Assembly (NCBI GenBank): GCA_015075555.1 | Contig: JABTUD010000001.1 | Span: 1,483,227 to 1,547,226, forward strand | Source of the DNA: Thermoflexaceae bacterium | GTDB lineage: Bacteria; Chloroflexota; Dehalococcoidia; Tepidiformales; Tepidiformaceae | DNA: 64,000 nucleotides | Direction of reading: 5' to 3' | Part shown: positions 54,541-63,164 of the stretch, in pieces | Position numbering within the stretch: position 1 is the first letter of the stretch | How the letters are laid out: every line of letters begins with the position of its first letter | Translations under genes and position numbers: made by a program | Notes under the pieces: model-generated | The model's database searches: none | The model's input: only the letters and a program-made list of their open reading frames with translations | What the model was told of the DNA's origin: nothing

Positions 54541-55473
54541 CTAGAACCACCCCCGCCGGTAGAAGTAGTAGGCCATCCCCCCGCCGAGACCGCCCATCGT
54601 CGCGATCATGGTGGCGAATCCCCAGTTGCTGTGAAGGCCGGGGACGTTATCGAAGTTCGTGCCGAAGATGCCGGCGATGACCACCGCCGGGAGTGCCAGT
54701 GCGCCCACGATCGAGAGCACCTTCATTACCTCGCCCATGCGGTTGTTGATCGCAGCGAGGTAGGTGCTGAGAGCCACTTCCGCATCCTCGCGAAGGCCCT
54801 CGAGCGCCAGGTCGATGCGTACCAGGTGGTCGTAGATATCCCGGAAGTAGATGCGGTTCCCCTCCGCAACCGCGGCAAACTCACCGCGGCTGAGGCGCTG
54901 GACCACCGTGAGCTGGGGCAGCAGCAGCCGGCGAATCTGTCCGGCGCCCGCCCTGATTGCGAGGATCGCTGCGTTCGGGTCCTCTTTGAGCCGCCCGCGC
55001 ACCACCACCTCCTGCAGCCTGTCGAGCTCCTCGCCCAGGTCGTTCACCTGGGGCAGGATCGCGTCGACAGCGCGGTCAGAGATCTCATAGAGAAGGCCAT
55101 CGGCGCCCGGCCGGACAGTGATCCCCTGTGCCAGGATGCGCCCGACAGCCTCCGTCGCTGGCACGCGCTCATCCTGGTACGTGATCAGGAAGTCCCGGCC
55201 CAGGAAAACGTCAAGCTCCTCCGTCTCGGGCCCCTGGGAGCCGGGCACCAGTGCGTGGAGCACGATGAAGAGATGGTCCGTGAACTCGTCGATCTTGGGT
55301 GCATGCACCAGGCGCGAAAGGCAGTCCTCGATCGAAAGCTCATGCAGGCCGAAGCGCTCCTGCAGGGACTCAAGCTCGCCGCTCTCTGCGCCACAGACAT
55401 CGAACCAGCGCACCGTGGCGCCGGGAAGGTCGCCTCGCTGCCAGTGGCCGTCGGCATGGGACCAGATCTCCAC
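54541..55473 (-). CDS. CorA-type divalent cation channel with altered GMN motif
   Basis: CorA proteins are pentameric Mg or Co channels. The 310-residue protein has the cytosolic alpha/beta domain (LESLQERFGLHELSIEDCLS, TYQDERVPATEAVGRILAQG), the long stalk helix (IYFRDIYDHLVRIDLALEGL) and two C-terminal membrane segments. The first ends in VIAGIFGTNFDNVPGLHSNW. The universal Gly-Met-Asn selectivity signature is GTN here. The positive tail RRGWF is usual. The changed filter residue may alter ion preference; regulation is not evident. Confidence 0.9.
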   Translation of the reverse strand: MEIWSHADGHWQRGDLPGATVRWFDVCGAESGELESLQERFGLHELSIEDCLSRLVHAPKIDEFTDHLFIVLHALVPGSQGPETEELDVFLGRDFLITYQDERVPATEAVGRILAQGITVRPGADGLLYEISDRAVDAILPQVNDLGEELDRLQEVVVRGRLKEDPNAAILAIRAGAGQIRRLLLPQLTVVQRLSRGEFAAVAEGNRIYFRDIYDHLVRIDLALEGLREDAEVALSTYLAAINNRMGEVMKVLSIVGALALPAVVIAGIFGTNFDNVPGLHSNWGFATMIATMGGLGGGMAYYFYRRGWF

Positions 55474-55522
55474 GGGGCGCAGGTTACAGATCCTGTGGGC
55501 AGCGAGCGAGCGCTGTCGACCT

Positions 55523-55544
55523 TACCTTTGCGTAAAGGTACATT
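55523..55544 (+). promoter_or_regulatory. Palindromic operator and -10 region before MFS gene
   Basis: TACCTTT (55523-55529) and AAAGGTA (55534-55540) are perfect inverted 7-base arms with a GCGT spacer. TACATT (55539-55544) overlaps the right arm as a candidate -10. Transcription would then begin at about 55551-55553, at or just before the first GTG, giving a leaderless or near-leaderless message. A dimeric repressor bound here would block RNA polymerase. No regulator gene lies beside it. Confidence 0.55.
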
Positions 55545-55552
55545 CGCATCCT

Positions 55553-56857
55553 GTGCGACTGGTGAAGAGGACGTGGTCGACCCCGCAAACGTTTCGGGCG
55601 CTTCGGCACCGGAACTACCGCCTGCTCTGGCTGGGCCAGACGGGGCACTCGGCCTCTCTCTGGATGGACCAGGTCGCTCGCGCCGTGCTCATCCTCGAAC
55701 TGACCGGCTCGGCCCTGATGCTCTCGCTCGTCATCGCGGCCCGGCTGGTGCCCATCCTTCTCTTCGGTCTGATCGCCGGGGCCGTCGCCGACCGTTCCGA
55801 TCGGAAACGGGTCCTGTTCACCACGCAGATGGTCACCTTCGCCACCCACCTGTTCCTCGGCGTCATGGTCACCGCGGGCCTCATTGAAGCGTGGCACGTC
55901 TTTGTGACCGCGCTTGTGGCGGGAACCGCGATGGCCTTCAACCAGCCCGTTCGCCAGTCGCTCATTCCCATGACCGTGCCACGCGAAGACCTCGCCAACG
56001 CGGTCGCGCTCAATTCGCTGGCCCTGAGCGTCATGCGCGTCGGCGGAGGGAGCCTGGCGGGGGCGCTGCTCATCTTCCTTTCAACTGGCGGCGTCTACCT
56101 GGTCAATGCGTGCATCTATGCGCTCGTGATCCTGAGCACTTCGGCCATCCGGTTGCCACCGCGGGAAGCGCCCTCAGGCGAGCGCCCCGGCCTGTTCGCC
56201 GACCTCGGCGAGGGGTTCGCCTACGTGGCCCGGAACCCAAACCTGGGCGTAATCGCGGGGCTCTCCCTGGTGTTGTTTGTCTTCGGCTTCCCCTATCAGC
56301 AGGTGTTCGTGCCCCTGCTCGCCACCGGCGTTCTTGAGATGGGGAATTCAGGCGTCGGGTTCCTCGCCGGGGCTACCGGGGTGGGCGCCGTGGCGGGCAC
56401 CCTCTTTATCGCTTCGCGCCCCCACATCGCACGACCGGGCCTGCAGCTGTTCATCAACCTCTTTGTTTTCGGCGCTGCGCTGGCCGCCATTTCCCTCCAG
56501 GCCACCGTCCTCGGAACGGCGCTGCTGCTGGCTGTGGCCGGCAGCATGACGGTGACCTACATGGCCCTTACGAACACCATCCTGCTCGAGAACAGCTCCC
56601 CGGAAATGCACGGGCGTGTGATGTCGCTGTTGAGCCTGGACCGGGGGCTCATTCCCCTGGGCGCGATCCTCGCCGGTGTGCTCGCATCCAGCCTTGGCAC
56701 CCGGCGGGCCATCTTCACGATGGGCGCGCTCGTGCTCGTGATGGCTTCACTCGCGTTCTTCCTTGCCGGCCGGCGAGTGCTGCGCATCCGCTCCGAGGTC
56801 GCCGTGGTGGAGACTGACCCTGCTCCTGCCCCGGCCGTTGCCGGCCACGGCCGCTGA
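55553..56857 (+). CDS. MFS transporter (DHA3/enterobactin-exporter-like)
   Basis: The 434-residue protein has about twelve membrane segments. The N-terminus FRALRHRNYRLLWLGQTGHS is the mark of DHA3-type exporters, and GAVADRSDRKRVLF is the cytoplasmic loop 2-3 motif. FNQPVRQSLIPMTVPREDLA and NSSPEMHGRVMSLLSLDRGL are also typical. The start is GTG 55553 or GTG 55562; there is no clear ribosome-binding site, and the promoter may give a leaderless message. The substrate may be a drug or secondary metabolite. A palindrome overlaps the promoter. Confidence 0.9.
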   Translation: MRLVKRTWSTPQTFRALRHRNYRLLWLGQTGHSASLWMDQVARAVLILELTGSALMLSLVIAARLVPILLFGLIAGAVADRSDRKRVLFTTQMVTFATHLFLGVMVTAGLIEAWHVFVTALVAGTAMAFNQPVRQSLIPMTVPREDLANAVALNSLALSVMRVGGGSLAGALLIFLSTGGVYLVNACIYALVILSTSAIRLPPREAPSGERPGLFADLGEGFAYVARNPNLGVIAGLSLVLFVFGFPYQQVFVPLLATGVLEMGNSGVGFLAGATGVGAVAGTLFIASRPHIARPGLQLFINLFVFGAALAAISLQATVLGTALLLAVAGSMTVTYMALTNTILLENSSPEMHGRVMSLLSLDRGLIPLGAILAGVLASSLGTRRAIFTMGALVLVMASLAFFLAGRRVLRIRSEVAVVETDPAPAPAVAGHGR

Positions 56858-56915
56858 TCGCACGCACCGAAAAGGGTAGGATTTGGGCGCAACACTTCGA
56901 AAGCAGGACTGCACC

Positions 56916-57764
56916 ATGCCTATTGACCCGAACGCTGTAGGCGCCGCCATTGCCGGCGGCAGCTTCACCTGGGACCGCGACCGCATCATCCTCTATCACC
57001 TGGGGCTGGGCGCCGGCAACCCCCAGACCGACGCGAACGAGCTTGCCTACACCTACGAGAAGAATCTGAAGGTTCTGCCAAGCTGGGGTGTGATCCCGGC
57101 CTTTGGCGCCATGGGTAACCTCGGCTCGCTCCCTGGCATGCAGTTCAACCCTGCCTTACTCCTCCACGGCGAACAGGACCTGGAGATCCACAGGGCCATC
57201 CCCGTCGCTGCCACGGTCAACACATCCGGAAAGGTGGCGGGCATCTACGACAAGGGCAAGGCCGCCCTGGTCGTGCTCGAAATGACTTCGAAGGATGAGG
57301 CCGGCAATCCTCTCTTCACCAACCGGTTCTCGCTCTTCATCCGCGGCGAAGGCGGCTGGGGCGGCGAAAGCGGTCCAAAGCCTGGCAACGAGAAGCCCGA
57401 GCGCGACCCGGACCTCGTGGTTGAATCGCGGACCCTCCCCCAGCAGGCCCTCCTCTACCGGCTCTCGGGCGACAAGAACCCCCTCCACGCCGACCCGGAA
57501 TTCTCGAAGCTGGGCGGCTTCGACGTGCCCATCCTTCACGGCCTCTGCTCCTACGGCGTCGTCTGCAAGGCGGTAGTCGACAACCTGCTCGGCGGCGATA
57601 CGGGGAAGGTCGCCCGCTACCAGGCGCGTTTCGCAGGGGTTGTGTTCCCCGGCGAGACCATCGTCACGGCCATGTGGAAGGAAGGGAACACCATCCTGAT
57701 CGACGCCAAGGTCAAGGAGCGCGGGCTGAACGTGATTTCGAACGCGGCGATTACCACCCGCTAG
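56916..57764 (+). CDS. MaoC-like hydratase ((R)-specific enoyl-CoA hydratase 2 type)
   Basis: The 282-residue protein is a double-hotdog hydratase 2 like the second part of eukaryotic multifunctional enzyme 2. The C-terminal half has the hydratase 2 motif YRLSGDKNPLHADPEFSKLG with Asp186 and His191, then FDVPILHGLCSYGV. The N-terminal half (FTWDRDRIILYHLGLGAG) is the non-catalytic hotdog that holds the acyl chain. It adds water to trans-2-enoyl-CoA, giving (R)-3-hydroxyacyl-CoA, probably for fatty-acid or sterol side-chain metabolism. ATG 56916 gives the usual N-terminus. Confidence 0.9.
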   Translation: MPIDPNAVGAAIAGGSFTWDRDRIILYHLGLGAGNPQTDANELAYTYEKNLKVLPSWGVIPAFGAMGNLGSLPGMQFNPALLLHGEQDLEIHRAIPVAATVNTSGKVAGIYDKGKAALVVLEMTSKDEAGNPLFTNRFSLFIRGEGGWGGESGPKPGNEKPERDPDLVVESRTLPQQALLYRLSGDKNPLHADPEFSKLGGFDVPILHGLCSYGVVCKAVVDNLLGGDTGKVARYQARFAGVVFPGETIVTAMWKEGNTILIDAKVKERGLNVISNAAITTR

Positions 57765-57785
57765 CAGGCAGAACCTCCAACCAGA

Positions 57786-57815
57786 AGCGGCCCCCGGCGA
57801 TGACCAGGGGCCGCT
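57786..57815 (+). terminator. Possible terminator hairpin after MaoC gene
   Basis: GCGGCCCC (57787-57794) and GGGGCCGC (57807-57814) form a strong stem, extended by one A-T pair, around a 12-base loop. No T-run follows, so it may be a weak or factor-aided terminator. It lies 22 bases after the MaoC stop. The rest of the gap to leuA (57816-58079) holds a second GGCGGGC/GCCCGCC hairpin at 57968-57986 and no other signal I can support. Confidence 0.5.
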
Positions 57816-58079
57816 CTGGGCCCGGGCGCAGCCAGCCCTCTTGCCGAAACTGCCCACCGTCGATAACACTGTTGCAAGTGATGCGCACATACGTCCCCGC
57901 GCCATCTTCACGAAAGGAAGCAGCTTTCGCCCCGGACTCGCCGGGGCGGGCCCTTTAGCGCTGCTTCGGCGGGCGGCCTGCCCGCCACCCCCGGCCCCAA
58001 CCCCACCCGAGACACCTCCCCGCGGCCGCCTTTGCCTGCGCCCGCCGGGCATCCTGATTCCATCGACGAGGAGCACTCC

Positions 58080-59618
58080 ATGGCAGAGAAGATCTACGTT
58101 TTCGATACCACCCTGCGCGACGGCGAACAGTCCGCCGGCGTCGCCTTCACCCCCTACGAAAAGATCGAGATCGCAAAGCAGCTCGAAAAGCTCGGCGTCG
58201 ACATCATCGAGGCAGGCTTCCCCTGCTCCACCCCGGGCGATCTCGAGGCCGTCCAGGGCGTCGCGCGTGAGGTTCGCGGCTGCACCATCGCCGCGCTCGC
58301 CCGCGCTGTCCCGGCCGATATCGACACCGCCTGGGAGGCCGTCAAGAACGCCGCCGACCCGCGCATCCACGTCTTCATTAACACCAGCGACATCCAGATG
58401 GCGCACCAGCTCCATAAGGACCGCGAGCAGGTGCTCACCCAGGCCGAGGCGATGGTCCGCCACGCAGCAAAGTACACCAGCAACGTGGAGTTCAGCCCTA
58501 TGGACGCGACCCGGGCAGACCCCCACTTCGTGTTCGCAATCGTCCAGCGCTGTATCGACGCAGGCGCCACCACCATCAATATCCCCGACTCGGTGGGCTA
58601 TGCCATCCCCGAAGAGCTGGCGGGCCTCTTCCGCTCGATCTTCGAAAACGTGTCCAACATCCACAAGGCGCGCGTGAGCTTCCACGGACAGAACGACCTT
58701 GGCCTCTGCACTGCCAACACCCTGACCGCCATCCAGAACGGCGCCCGCCAGGTGGAGGTCACCATCAACGGCATTGGCGAACGCGCCGGCAACACCTCGC
58801 TCGAAGAGGTCGTTATGGCCCTGAAGACTCGCCAGGACTTCTTCGGCTTTGAGTGCGGCATCAATACGCGCGAGATCTACCGCGCGAGCAAGCTCGTCGA
58901 GAAGTACTCCGGCATGCCTGTCCAGTGGAACAAGGCCATCGTCGGCAAGAACGCCTTCCGCCACGGCTCCGGCATCCACCAGGACGGCATCCTCAAGCTG
59001 CGCGAGACCTGGGAGATCATGGACCCCAAGGAGCTCGGCATCCCCCAGGGCACCCAGCTGGTGCTCGGCAAGCTCTCCGGCCGGCACGCCTTCAAGATCC
59101 ACATGGAAGAGCTCGGCTACGAGCTCACCGACGAGGAGCTCAACCGCGCCTTCGCCGCCTTCAAGGAGCTGGCCGATAAGAAGATGGAGGTCGACGACCG
59201 CGATCTCGAAGCAATCGTCACCGACAACATGCGCGGCATGGAGGATGCCGCCTGGCGGATGGACCTCGTCCAGGTCGCGGCCGGGGACCACTCGACCCCA
59301 ACGGCAACGCTGCGGCTCATTGACCCCGAAGGGAACGTGCGCATCGACGCGGCCACGGGCACCGGGCCCGTGGATGCCGTCTACCGGGCCATGAACCGCA
59401 TCACCGGCCTCGCGCCAGAGCTCACCGAGTTCAGCGTCAAGAGCGTGACCGAAGGCATCGACGCGCAGGGCGAGGTCACCATCCGCATCGAGCAGGACGG
59501 CAAGACCTACACCGGCCGTGCTGCCGATACCGACATCATCGTCGCCAGCGCCAGGGCCTACATGGGCGCGCTCAACCGCATGGTGACGGCGGGGAAGGTC
59601 GCTGCCACGCGGGGGTAG
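58080..59618 (+). CDS. leuA: 2-Isopropylmalate synthase
   Basis: LeuA condenses acetyl-CoA with 2-oxoisovalerate, the first committed step of leucine synthesis. The 512-residue protein has the DRE-TIM barrel start FDTTLRDGEQSAGVAF, the metal-binding FHGQNDLGLC and GIGERAGNTSLEEV. A linker with HGSGIHQDGILK and the C-terminal leucine-regulatory domain (TATLRLIDPEGNVRIDAATG, with YRAMNRIT) follow. The length and ATG 58080 with a GAGGAG site match the family. No T-box or leader peptide was seen upstream, unlike ileS. Confidence 0.95.
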   Translation: MAEKIYVFDTTLRDGEQSAGVAFTPYEKIEIAKQLEKLGVDIIEAGFPCSTPGDLEAVQGVAREVRGCTIAALARAVPADIDTAWEAVKNAADPRIHVFINTSDIQMAHQLHKDREQVLTQAEAMVRHAAKYTSNVEFSPMDATRADPHFVFAIVQRCIDAGATTINIPDSVGYAIPEELAGLFRSIFENVSNIHKARVSFHGQNDLGLCTANTLTAIQNGARQVEVTINGIGERAGNTSLEEVVMALKTRQDFFGFECGINTREIYRASKLVEKYSGMPVQWNKAIVGKNAFRHGSGIHQDGILKLRETWEIMDPKELGIPQGTQLVLGKLSGRHAFKIHMEELGYELTDEELNRAFAAFKELADKKMEVDDRDLEAIVTDNMRGMEDAAWRMDLVQVAAGDHSTPTATLRLIDPEGNVRIDAATGTGPVDAVYRAMNRITGLAPELTEFSVKSVTEGIDAQGEVTIRIEQDGKTYTGRAADTDIIVASARAYMGALNRMVTAGKVAATRG

Positions 59619-59629
59619 CAGGAGAGGGG

Positions 59630-60180
59630 CCGGTTGGCAGGAGCGGCTCCCCTCCGGGGGGAGAGGGGAGCCAGCAGCCCGGTGGTCCAGGACGATTCTG
59701 GTTCCCCGGCAAGGGCGAGTATGCGCCGCCGAACCTCATCCGTGAGCCACAGACCAGCTTCGTCCAGCCGGGCGACCAGGGGGGCGATCTCGTTCGTTAT
59801 CCCCTGGGCCCTGGCTTCCAGCAGCACCTTGAGCGTCCCCCAGGCACTGAGCCCCGCTGCCCGGGCGGTTCGCCTGGCAAGCAAGTCATCGAGAAGGATG
59901 ACTGGTGCCGGGTTCTCGATAGCCAGTGCCATCGCTGCCAGCTCACCCGGACCGAGGTCGAGCGCCAGCCACTCCGACGGCGTCGCGCGAGGGTTGACGA
60001 CGTGCAGCCAGGCCTGGCGCCCAATATCTGGCACGTCGTGACCTCGGCTCCCGCCCTCCTGGGGTTCGTCGCACACCGCCGGCGGGACCCAGATGTCGTT
60101 GAACAGGCCCGGTAGCCAGCCGATCACCCCGATGCGGTGCAGGTAGAGGATCGGGGAGGTGTTGCTGCGGCCTCAGGCAT
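59630..60180 (-). pseudogene. DUF3368 PIN-like toxin, frameshifted near start
   Basis: From the middle of the frame the protein is a DUF3368 toxin: SNTSPILYLHRIGVIGWLPG, then PPAVCDE and LGPGELAAMALAIENPAPVI followed by LLDDLLARR and ITNEIAPLVARLDEAGLWLT. The expected start is ATG 60180 (MPEA), which overlaps the antitoxin end. However, the MPEA frame does not join the SNTSPI frame; a few bases are missing near 60168. The toxin therefore cannot be read from its natural start. An internal ATG at 60127 would omit the first strand with the first catalytic Asp-equivalent region. Confidence 0.72.
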
Positions 60181-60416
60181 TCCCGCCTTCCAGATCGTTT
60201 AGTTCCGCCTGGAAGGGGAAGACGCTGTACCGGCTGAGCGAAAGGAGGAACTCCACGCGCGGCGTGCCGGCCGAGCTCTTCGAGCTTCACCGCGGCGAGA
60301 ACCTGGAGCTCGTGCGCGAAGCTGGCTTCATCGGTCTTCTCGGCCAGGAGCACCTTCTCGGGGATGTTGAGCGTGATCCTGCGAGTCGTTATGTGCAGCC
60401 CTCCACGATTCCACAC
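60173..60416 (-). pseudogene. UPF0175-type antitoxin, frameshifted
   Basis: The first half reads RITLNIPEKVLLAEKTDEAS, then FAHELQVLAAVKLEELG, as in UPF0175 antitoxins. The expected second half is present in a different frame as VEFLLSLSRYSVFPFQAELN, then DLEGGNA and TGA at 60175-60173. The stretch that usually joins them (about ten residues with the first part of the HTH) is missing, and the frame changes near 60270. An out-of-frame deletion explains this. Together with the frameshifted toxin, the module looks dead. Confidence 0.72.
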
Positions 60417-60564
60417 TGCCCCGGGCCAGGATCATTGCGGTGGTGGCGCCCCGCCGAACCTGCCCACGCTCGCCCGGGAGGTCGCCGGTCTCCTCGATCG
60501 CGGCTGAGCGGCACCGAGGCGCGCTCCTTTTGCCTCGCCCCTACCGGGCCGGTAGGATGGCCCC

Positions 60565-61608
60565 ATGGCCGAGATTATCGAGGGTATCTACCAGCTCCTG
60601 ACCCCCTTCCCCGAGTTTTCGTACGACGACGCGAAGGCGCTCCGCCGCCAGCTCGAAGAGCACCCGCGCGTCACCAAGGGCCTCCCCTACGTGCTCCCCT
60701 ACCTCATCAAGAGCGGCGGCGAGATTGCCCTCGTCGACTGCGGCTGGAACACCGACAACGCCTACAAGGCCCTCGAAATCGGGATGCAGGAGCACGGCTC
60801 ACACCCCACCGAGATCGAAAAACTCTTCATCACCCACGTTCACCCCGACCACTACGGCATGTCCGGGCGCCTCAAGCAGCTCTCCAGCTGCGAAGTGGTG
60901 CTCCACGAAAAGGACGCCGAGTTCATCGCCGCCCGCTACTTCGCGCCCAGGCCCCTCGCCGATGAGATGTCGCTCTTCATGGAGCTGAACGGCGTCCCCA
61001 CCGTTTCCGCGCCCGGCATGTCCATGGGCTCCTTCGGCATGCTCGACAAGGTTTCGCCCGTGCCCCCTGATACAGAGGTGAAGGGCGGCGAAACCTTCAA
61101 GGTGGGCGACTTCGACTTCGAGATCATCTGGACCCCCGGGCATTCGCCCGGACACATCTGCCTCTACGAGCCCAACCGCAAGATCCTCATGACCGGCGAC
61201 CACATCCTGCCGACTATCACCCCCAATGTCTCCATCCACACCCAGACCCACGGCAGCCCCCTGGGCGACTACATGCGCTCCCTCGAAAAGCTCGTCGACC
61301 TCGACGTCAAACACGTCCTTCCCGCCCACGAGTTCGACATCCGCGACCTGAAGAAGCGCATCGTCGAGATCGAAGAGCACCACGAGGTGCGCCTCGCCGA
61401 GATGCTGCGCTGTGTCGACCGCGGAGGCTCAACCGCCTGGGACGTCGCCGGCCGCGTGAAGTGGGCCACCGGCATGCTCGCCGACTTCGAGCCCTGGATG
61501 CAGCGCGCCGCCGTCGGCGAGACCCTCGCGCACCTGGAGTACATGTTCGAGCTGGGCCAGCTCTCCAAGGTCATGAGGGGCAAGCACCTCTACTGGCTCC
61601 CGGTCTGA
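60565..61608 (+). CDS. Metallo-beta-lactamase-fold hydrolase
   Basis: The 347-residue protein has the MBL metal motif ITHVHPDHYGMSG (His91, His93, Asp95, His96), then IIWTPGHSPGHICLYEPN, LMTGDHILP and VLPAHEFD with the remaining ligands. A C-terminal helical extension of about 90 residues (IVEIEEHHEVRLAEMLRCVD and on) is shared with a group of MBL proteins related to lactonases and thioester hydrolases. ATG 60565 starts MAEIIEGIYQL, typical of the group. The substrate is unknown. Confidence 0.92.
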   Translation: MAEIIEGIYQLLTPFPEFSYDDAKALRRQLEEHPRVTKGLPYVLPYLIKSGGEIALVDCGWNTDNAYKALEIGMQEHGSHPTEIEKLFITHVHPDHYGMSGRLKQLSSCEVVLHEKDAEFIAARYFAPRPLADEMSLFMELNGVPTVSAPGMSMGSFGMLDKVSPVPPDTEVKGGETFKVGDFDFEIIWTPGHSPGHICLYEPNRKILMTGDHILPTITPNVSIHTQTHGSPLGDYMRSLEKLVDLDVKHVLPAHEFDIRDLKKRIVEIEEHHEVRLAEMLRCVDRGGSTAWDVAGRVKWATGMLADFEPWMQRAAVGETLAHLEYMFELGQLSKVMRGKHLYWLPV

Positions 61609-61830
61609 GTGCCGGGAATCCCTCTCCCCTTGACAGCCCCGGCAGTCCCGCCGCACGCTGATTCCACCACTCCCGCAGGAGGCCCAGGGATGACTGTTCG
61701 ATCGACGCTCGCCGCTGCATCTCCGCGCCGCCGGGAACTGGACCGCTAACACCCTTTCCCCAACAGCCTTCTCCTTCCTCGCGGCGCTTCGCCCCGTTTG
61801 CTGTCGCCTGCCGCACGAAGGAGCCCCGCT

Positions 61831-62625
61831 TTGCCCTCGCCCTCCGAAAACACCCCCGCCCCGGCGGCCCGTCTCGTTGACCAGGAAGACCTCGACGCCC
61901 TCCAGGAGTTCATCGACGAGGGCGTGCTCACGCGCGTCCTCGGCGTCGTCAAGGCCGGGAAGGAAGCGACCGTCTACCGCTGCGCTGCCCGCTTCCCCGG
62001 CGGCCCGCCCATCGCCGCCGTCAAGGTCTATCGCAGCGCTGGCTTCCGCGACTTCAAGAACAGCGCCGTCTACCTGGAAGGCCAGGTCATCGGCAACGGG
62101 CAGGCCCGCCGCGCCGTCGAGAAGAAGACGTCCGCCGGGCGCGAAATCGCCGCCTCCATGTGGGTGAACCGCGAGTTCGACGTCCTCTCCGAGCTCCATT
62201 CCGGCGGCGCCGATGTCCCCGAGCCGTTCTTCGCCACCGATCGCGCCATCCTGATGAGCTTCGCCGGGGGCGAGGCCGCCGCCCCCCAGCTCCAGCACGT
62301 ACGCCTCGCCCACCACGAGGCCGGCCCCCTCCTCGACCGCCTGCTCTGGAACATCGAGACCTTCCTCGACCACCACCTCGTCCACGCCGACCTTTCGCCC
62401 TTCAACGTGCTTGTGGCCGATGGGCGCCCACTGGTCATCGACTTCCCCCAGGCCGTGGACCCGCGCAAGAACCCGAACGCCCGCTCCCTGCTCGAACGCG
62501 ACGCCCGCAACATCTGCCGCCACTTCGCGCGTTACGGGATCGAGGCCGATGCGGAGCGCTTTGTTTCGGAGCTCTGGCGGCGCTACAGGCTGGGCGAGGT
62601 GGGCACCTTCGCCGGCCTGGGCTGA
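61831..62625 (+). CDS. RIO-type (RIO1-like) serine protein kinase
   Basis: The 264-residue protein has the RIO1 kinase layout. A flexible loop VVKAGKEATVYRC is followed by the lysine strand IAAVKVYRSAGFRDFKN. The catalytic loop HADLSPFNVLVADGRPLVID contains the catalytic Asp and metal Asn, and the DFG-equivalent is FPQAVDPRKNPNA. I chose TTG 61831, which follows AAGGAG at 8 bases; an earlier TTG lacks this. RIO1 homologues in bacteria are less studied than the archaeal and eukaryal ribosome-assembly kinases. The target is unknown. Confidence 0.9.
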   Translation: MPSPSENTPAPAARLVDQEDLDALQEFIDEGVLTRVLGVVKAGKEATVYRCAARFPGGPPIAAVKVYRSAGFRDFKNSAVYLEGQVIGNGQARRAVEKKTSAGREIAASMWVNREFDVLSELHSGGADVPEPFFATDRAILMSFAGGEAAAPQLQHVRLAHHEAGPLLDRLLWNIETFLDHHLVHADLSPFNVLVADGRPLVIDFPQAVDPRKNPNARSLLERDARNICRHFARYGIEADAERFVSELWRRYRLGEVGTFAGLG

Positions 62626-62628
62626 AAC

Positions 62629-62652
62629 ACCAGCCCGCCCCTACGGCCGCGG
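62629..62652 (+). repeat. 24-bp direct repeat, left copy
   Basis: This 24-base GC-rich sequence is identical to 63165-63188, in the same orientation. It lies just after the RIO kinase stop and before the RelBE-like pair. Confidence 0.85.
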
Positions 62653-62687
62653 TGTCCCTGTGGTTGCTTCGACCCCCGGGCTATCGA

Positions 62688-62950
62688 TCACAGGTCCCGG
62701 TAGACCTGGCCGCGCGGCCCAATTGCCTCAATCCAAACCTCGTTCTGCTCTGCGTCGAACGAGTACACGATTCGAAATCCCCCATACGTGCCGCGCGGCC
62801 ACCTTGCGTGCCTGCAAGCGGTTTCGTACCACGCACCACCGGGTCCTCGGCGATTTCGCGGATGACCCTCGCCATTCGCTCCTGGGTGCGGCGATCGAGC
62901 CGTGAGAGGTACGAACCCGCCCGGCGCGAAAACTTGACCCTTGCCGTCAC
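62688..62950 (-). pseudogene. RelE/ParE-type toxin, one-base frameshift
   Basis: The N-terminal part reads FSRRAGSYLSRLDRRTQERM, then ARVIREIAEDPVVRGTKPLA, a RelE/ParE fold start. The expected end is in the next frame: RIVYSFDAEQNEVWIEAIGP, then RGQVYRDL and TGA at 62690-62688. A single missing C near 62775 (GATTTCGAATC instead of GATTTCCGAATC) accounts for the switch. As read, the protein ends in an unrelated tail. The gene starts with GTG overlapping the antitoxin stop (GTGA). Confidence 0.8.
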
Positions 62951-63153
62951 AGCTTCAGGCGGCGGAACAACTCTTCGCCATCGACGAAGTCGCCGCTCCC
63001 GATCTCCGCCCTCGCGGCGATCACCTCCGCCAGTTCGTCCGCGTCAAGCGCCTCGGTCTCGGAAGCCTCCCAGTCAAGACGCGCAAGCAACTCGGCGGCC
63101 TCTTCTTCGCTCAGGTTCTCGATGCGCTCCCTCAGGGCCTGTTTCGCGGTCAT
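62947..63153 (-). CDS. RelB-like addiction-module antitoxin
   Basis: The 68-residue acidic protein starts TAKQALRERIENLSEEEAAE and continues LLARLDWEASETEALDADEL, a pattern of short RelB/addiction-module proteins. It overlaps the toxin gene by 4 bases. TAGAAT just upstream is a candidate -10. The antitoxin is intact while the toxin is frameshifted, the order of decay expected when the toxin is lost first. It shows no clear HTH. Confidence 0.8.
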   Translation of the reverse strand: MTAKQALRERIENLSEEEAAELLARLDWEASETEALDADELAEVIAARAEIGSGDFVDGEELFRRLKL

Positions 63154-63164
63154 GCGCCTATTCT

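Noticed and set aside
57765..58079. T-box or leucine leader-peptide attenuator before leuA
   Set aside because: No T-box sequence, no run of Leu codons in a small frame and no T-rich terminator; only two GC-rich hairpins are seen.
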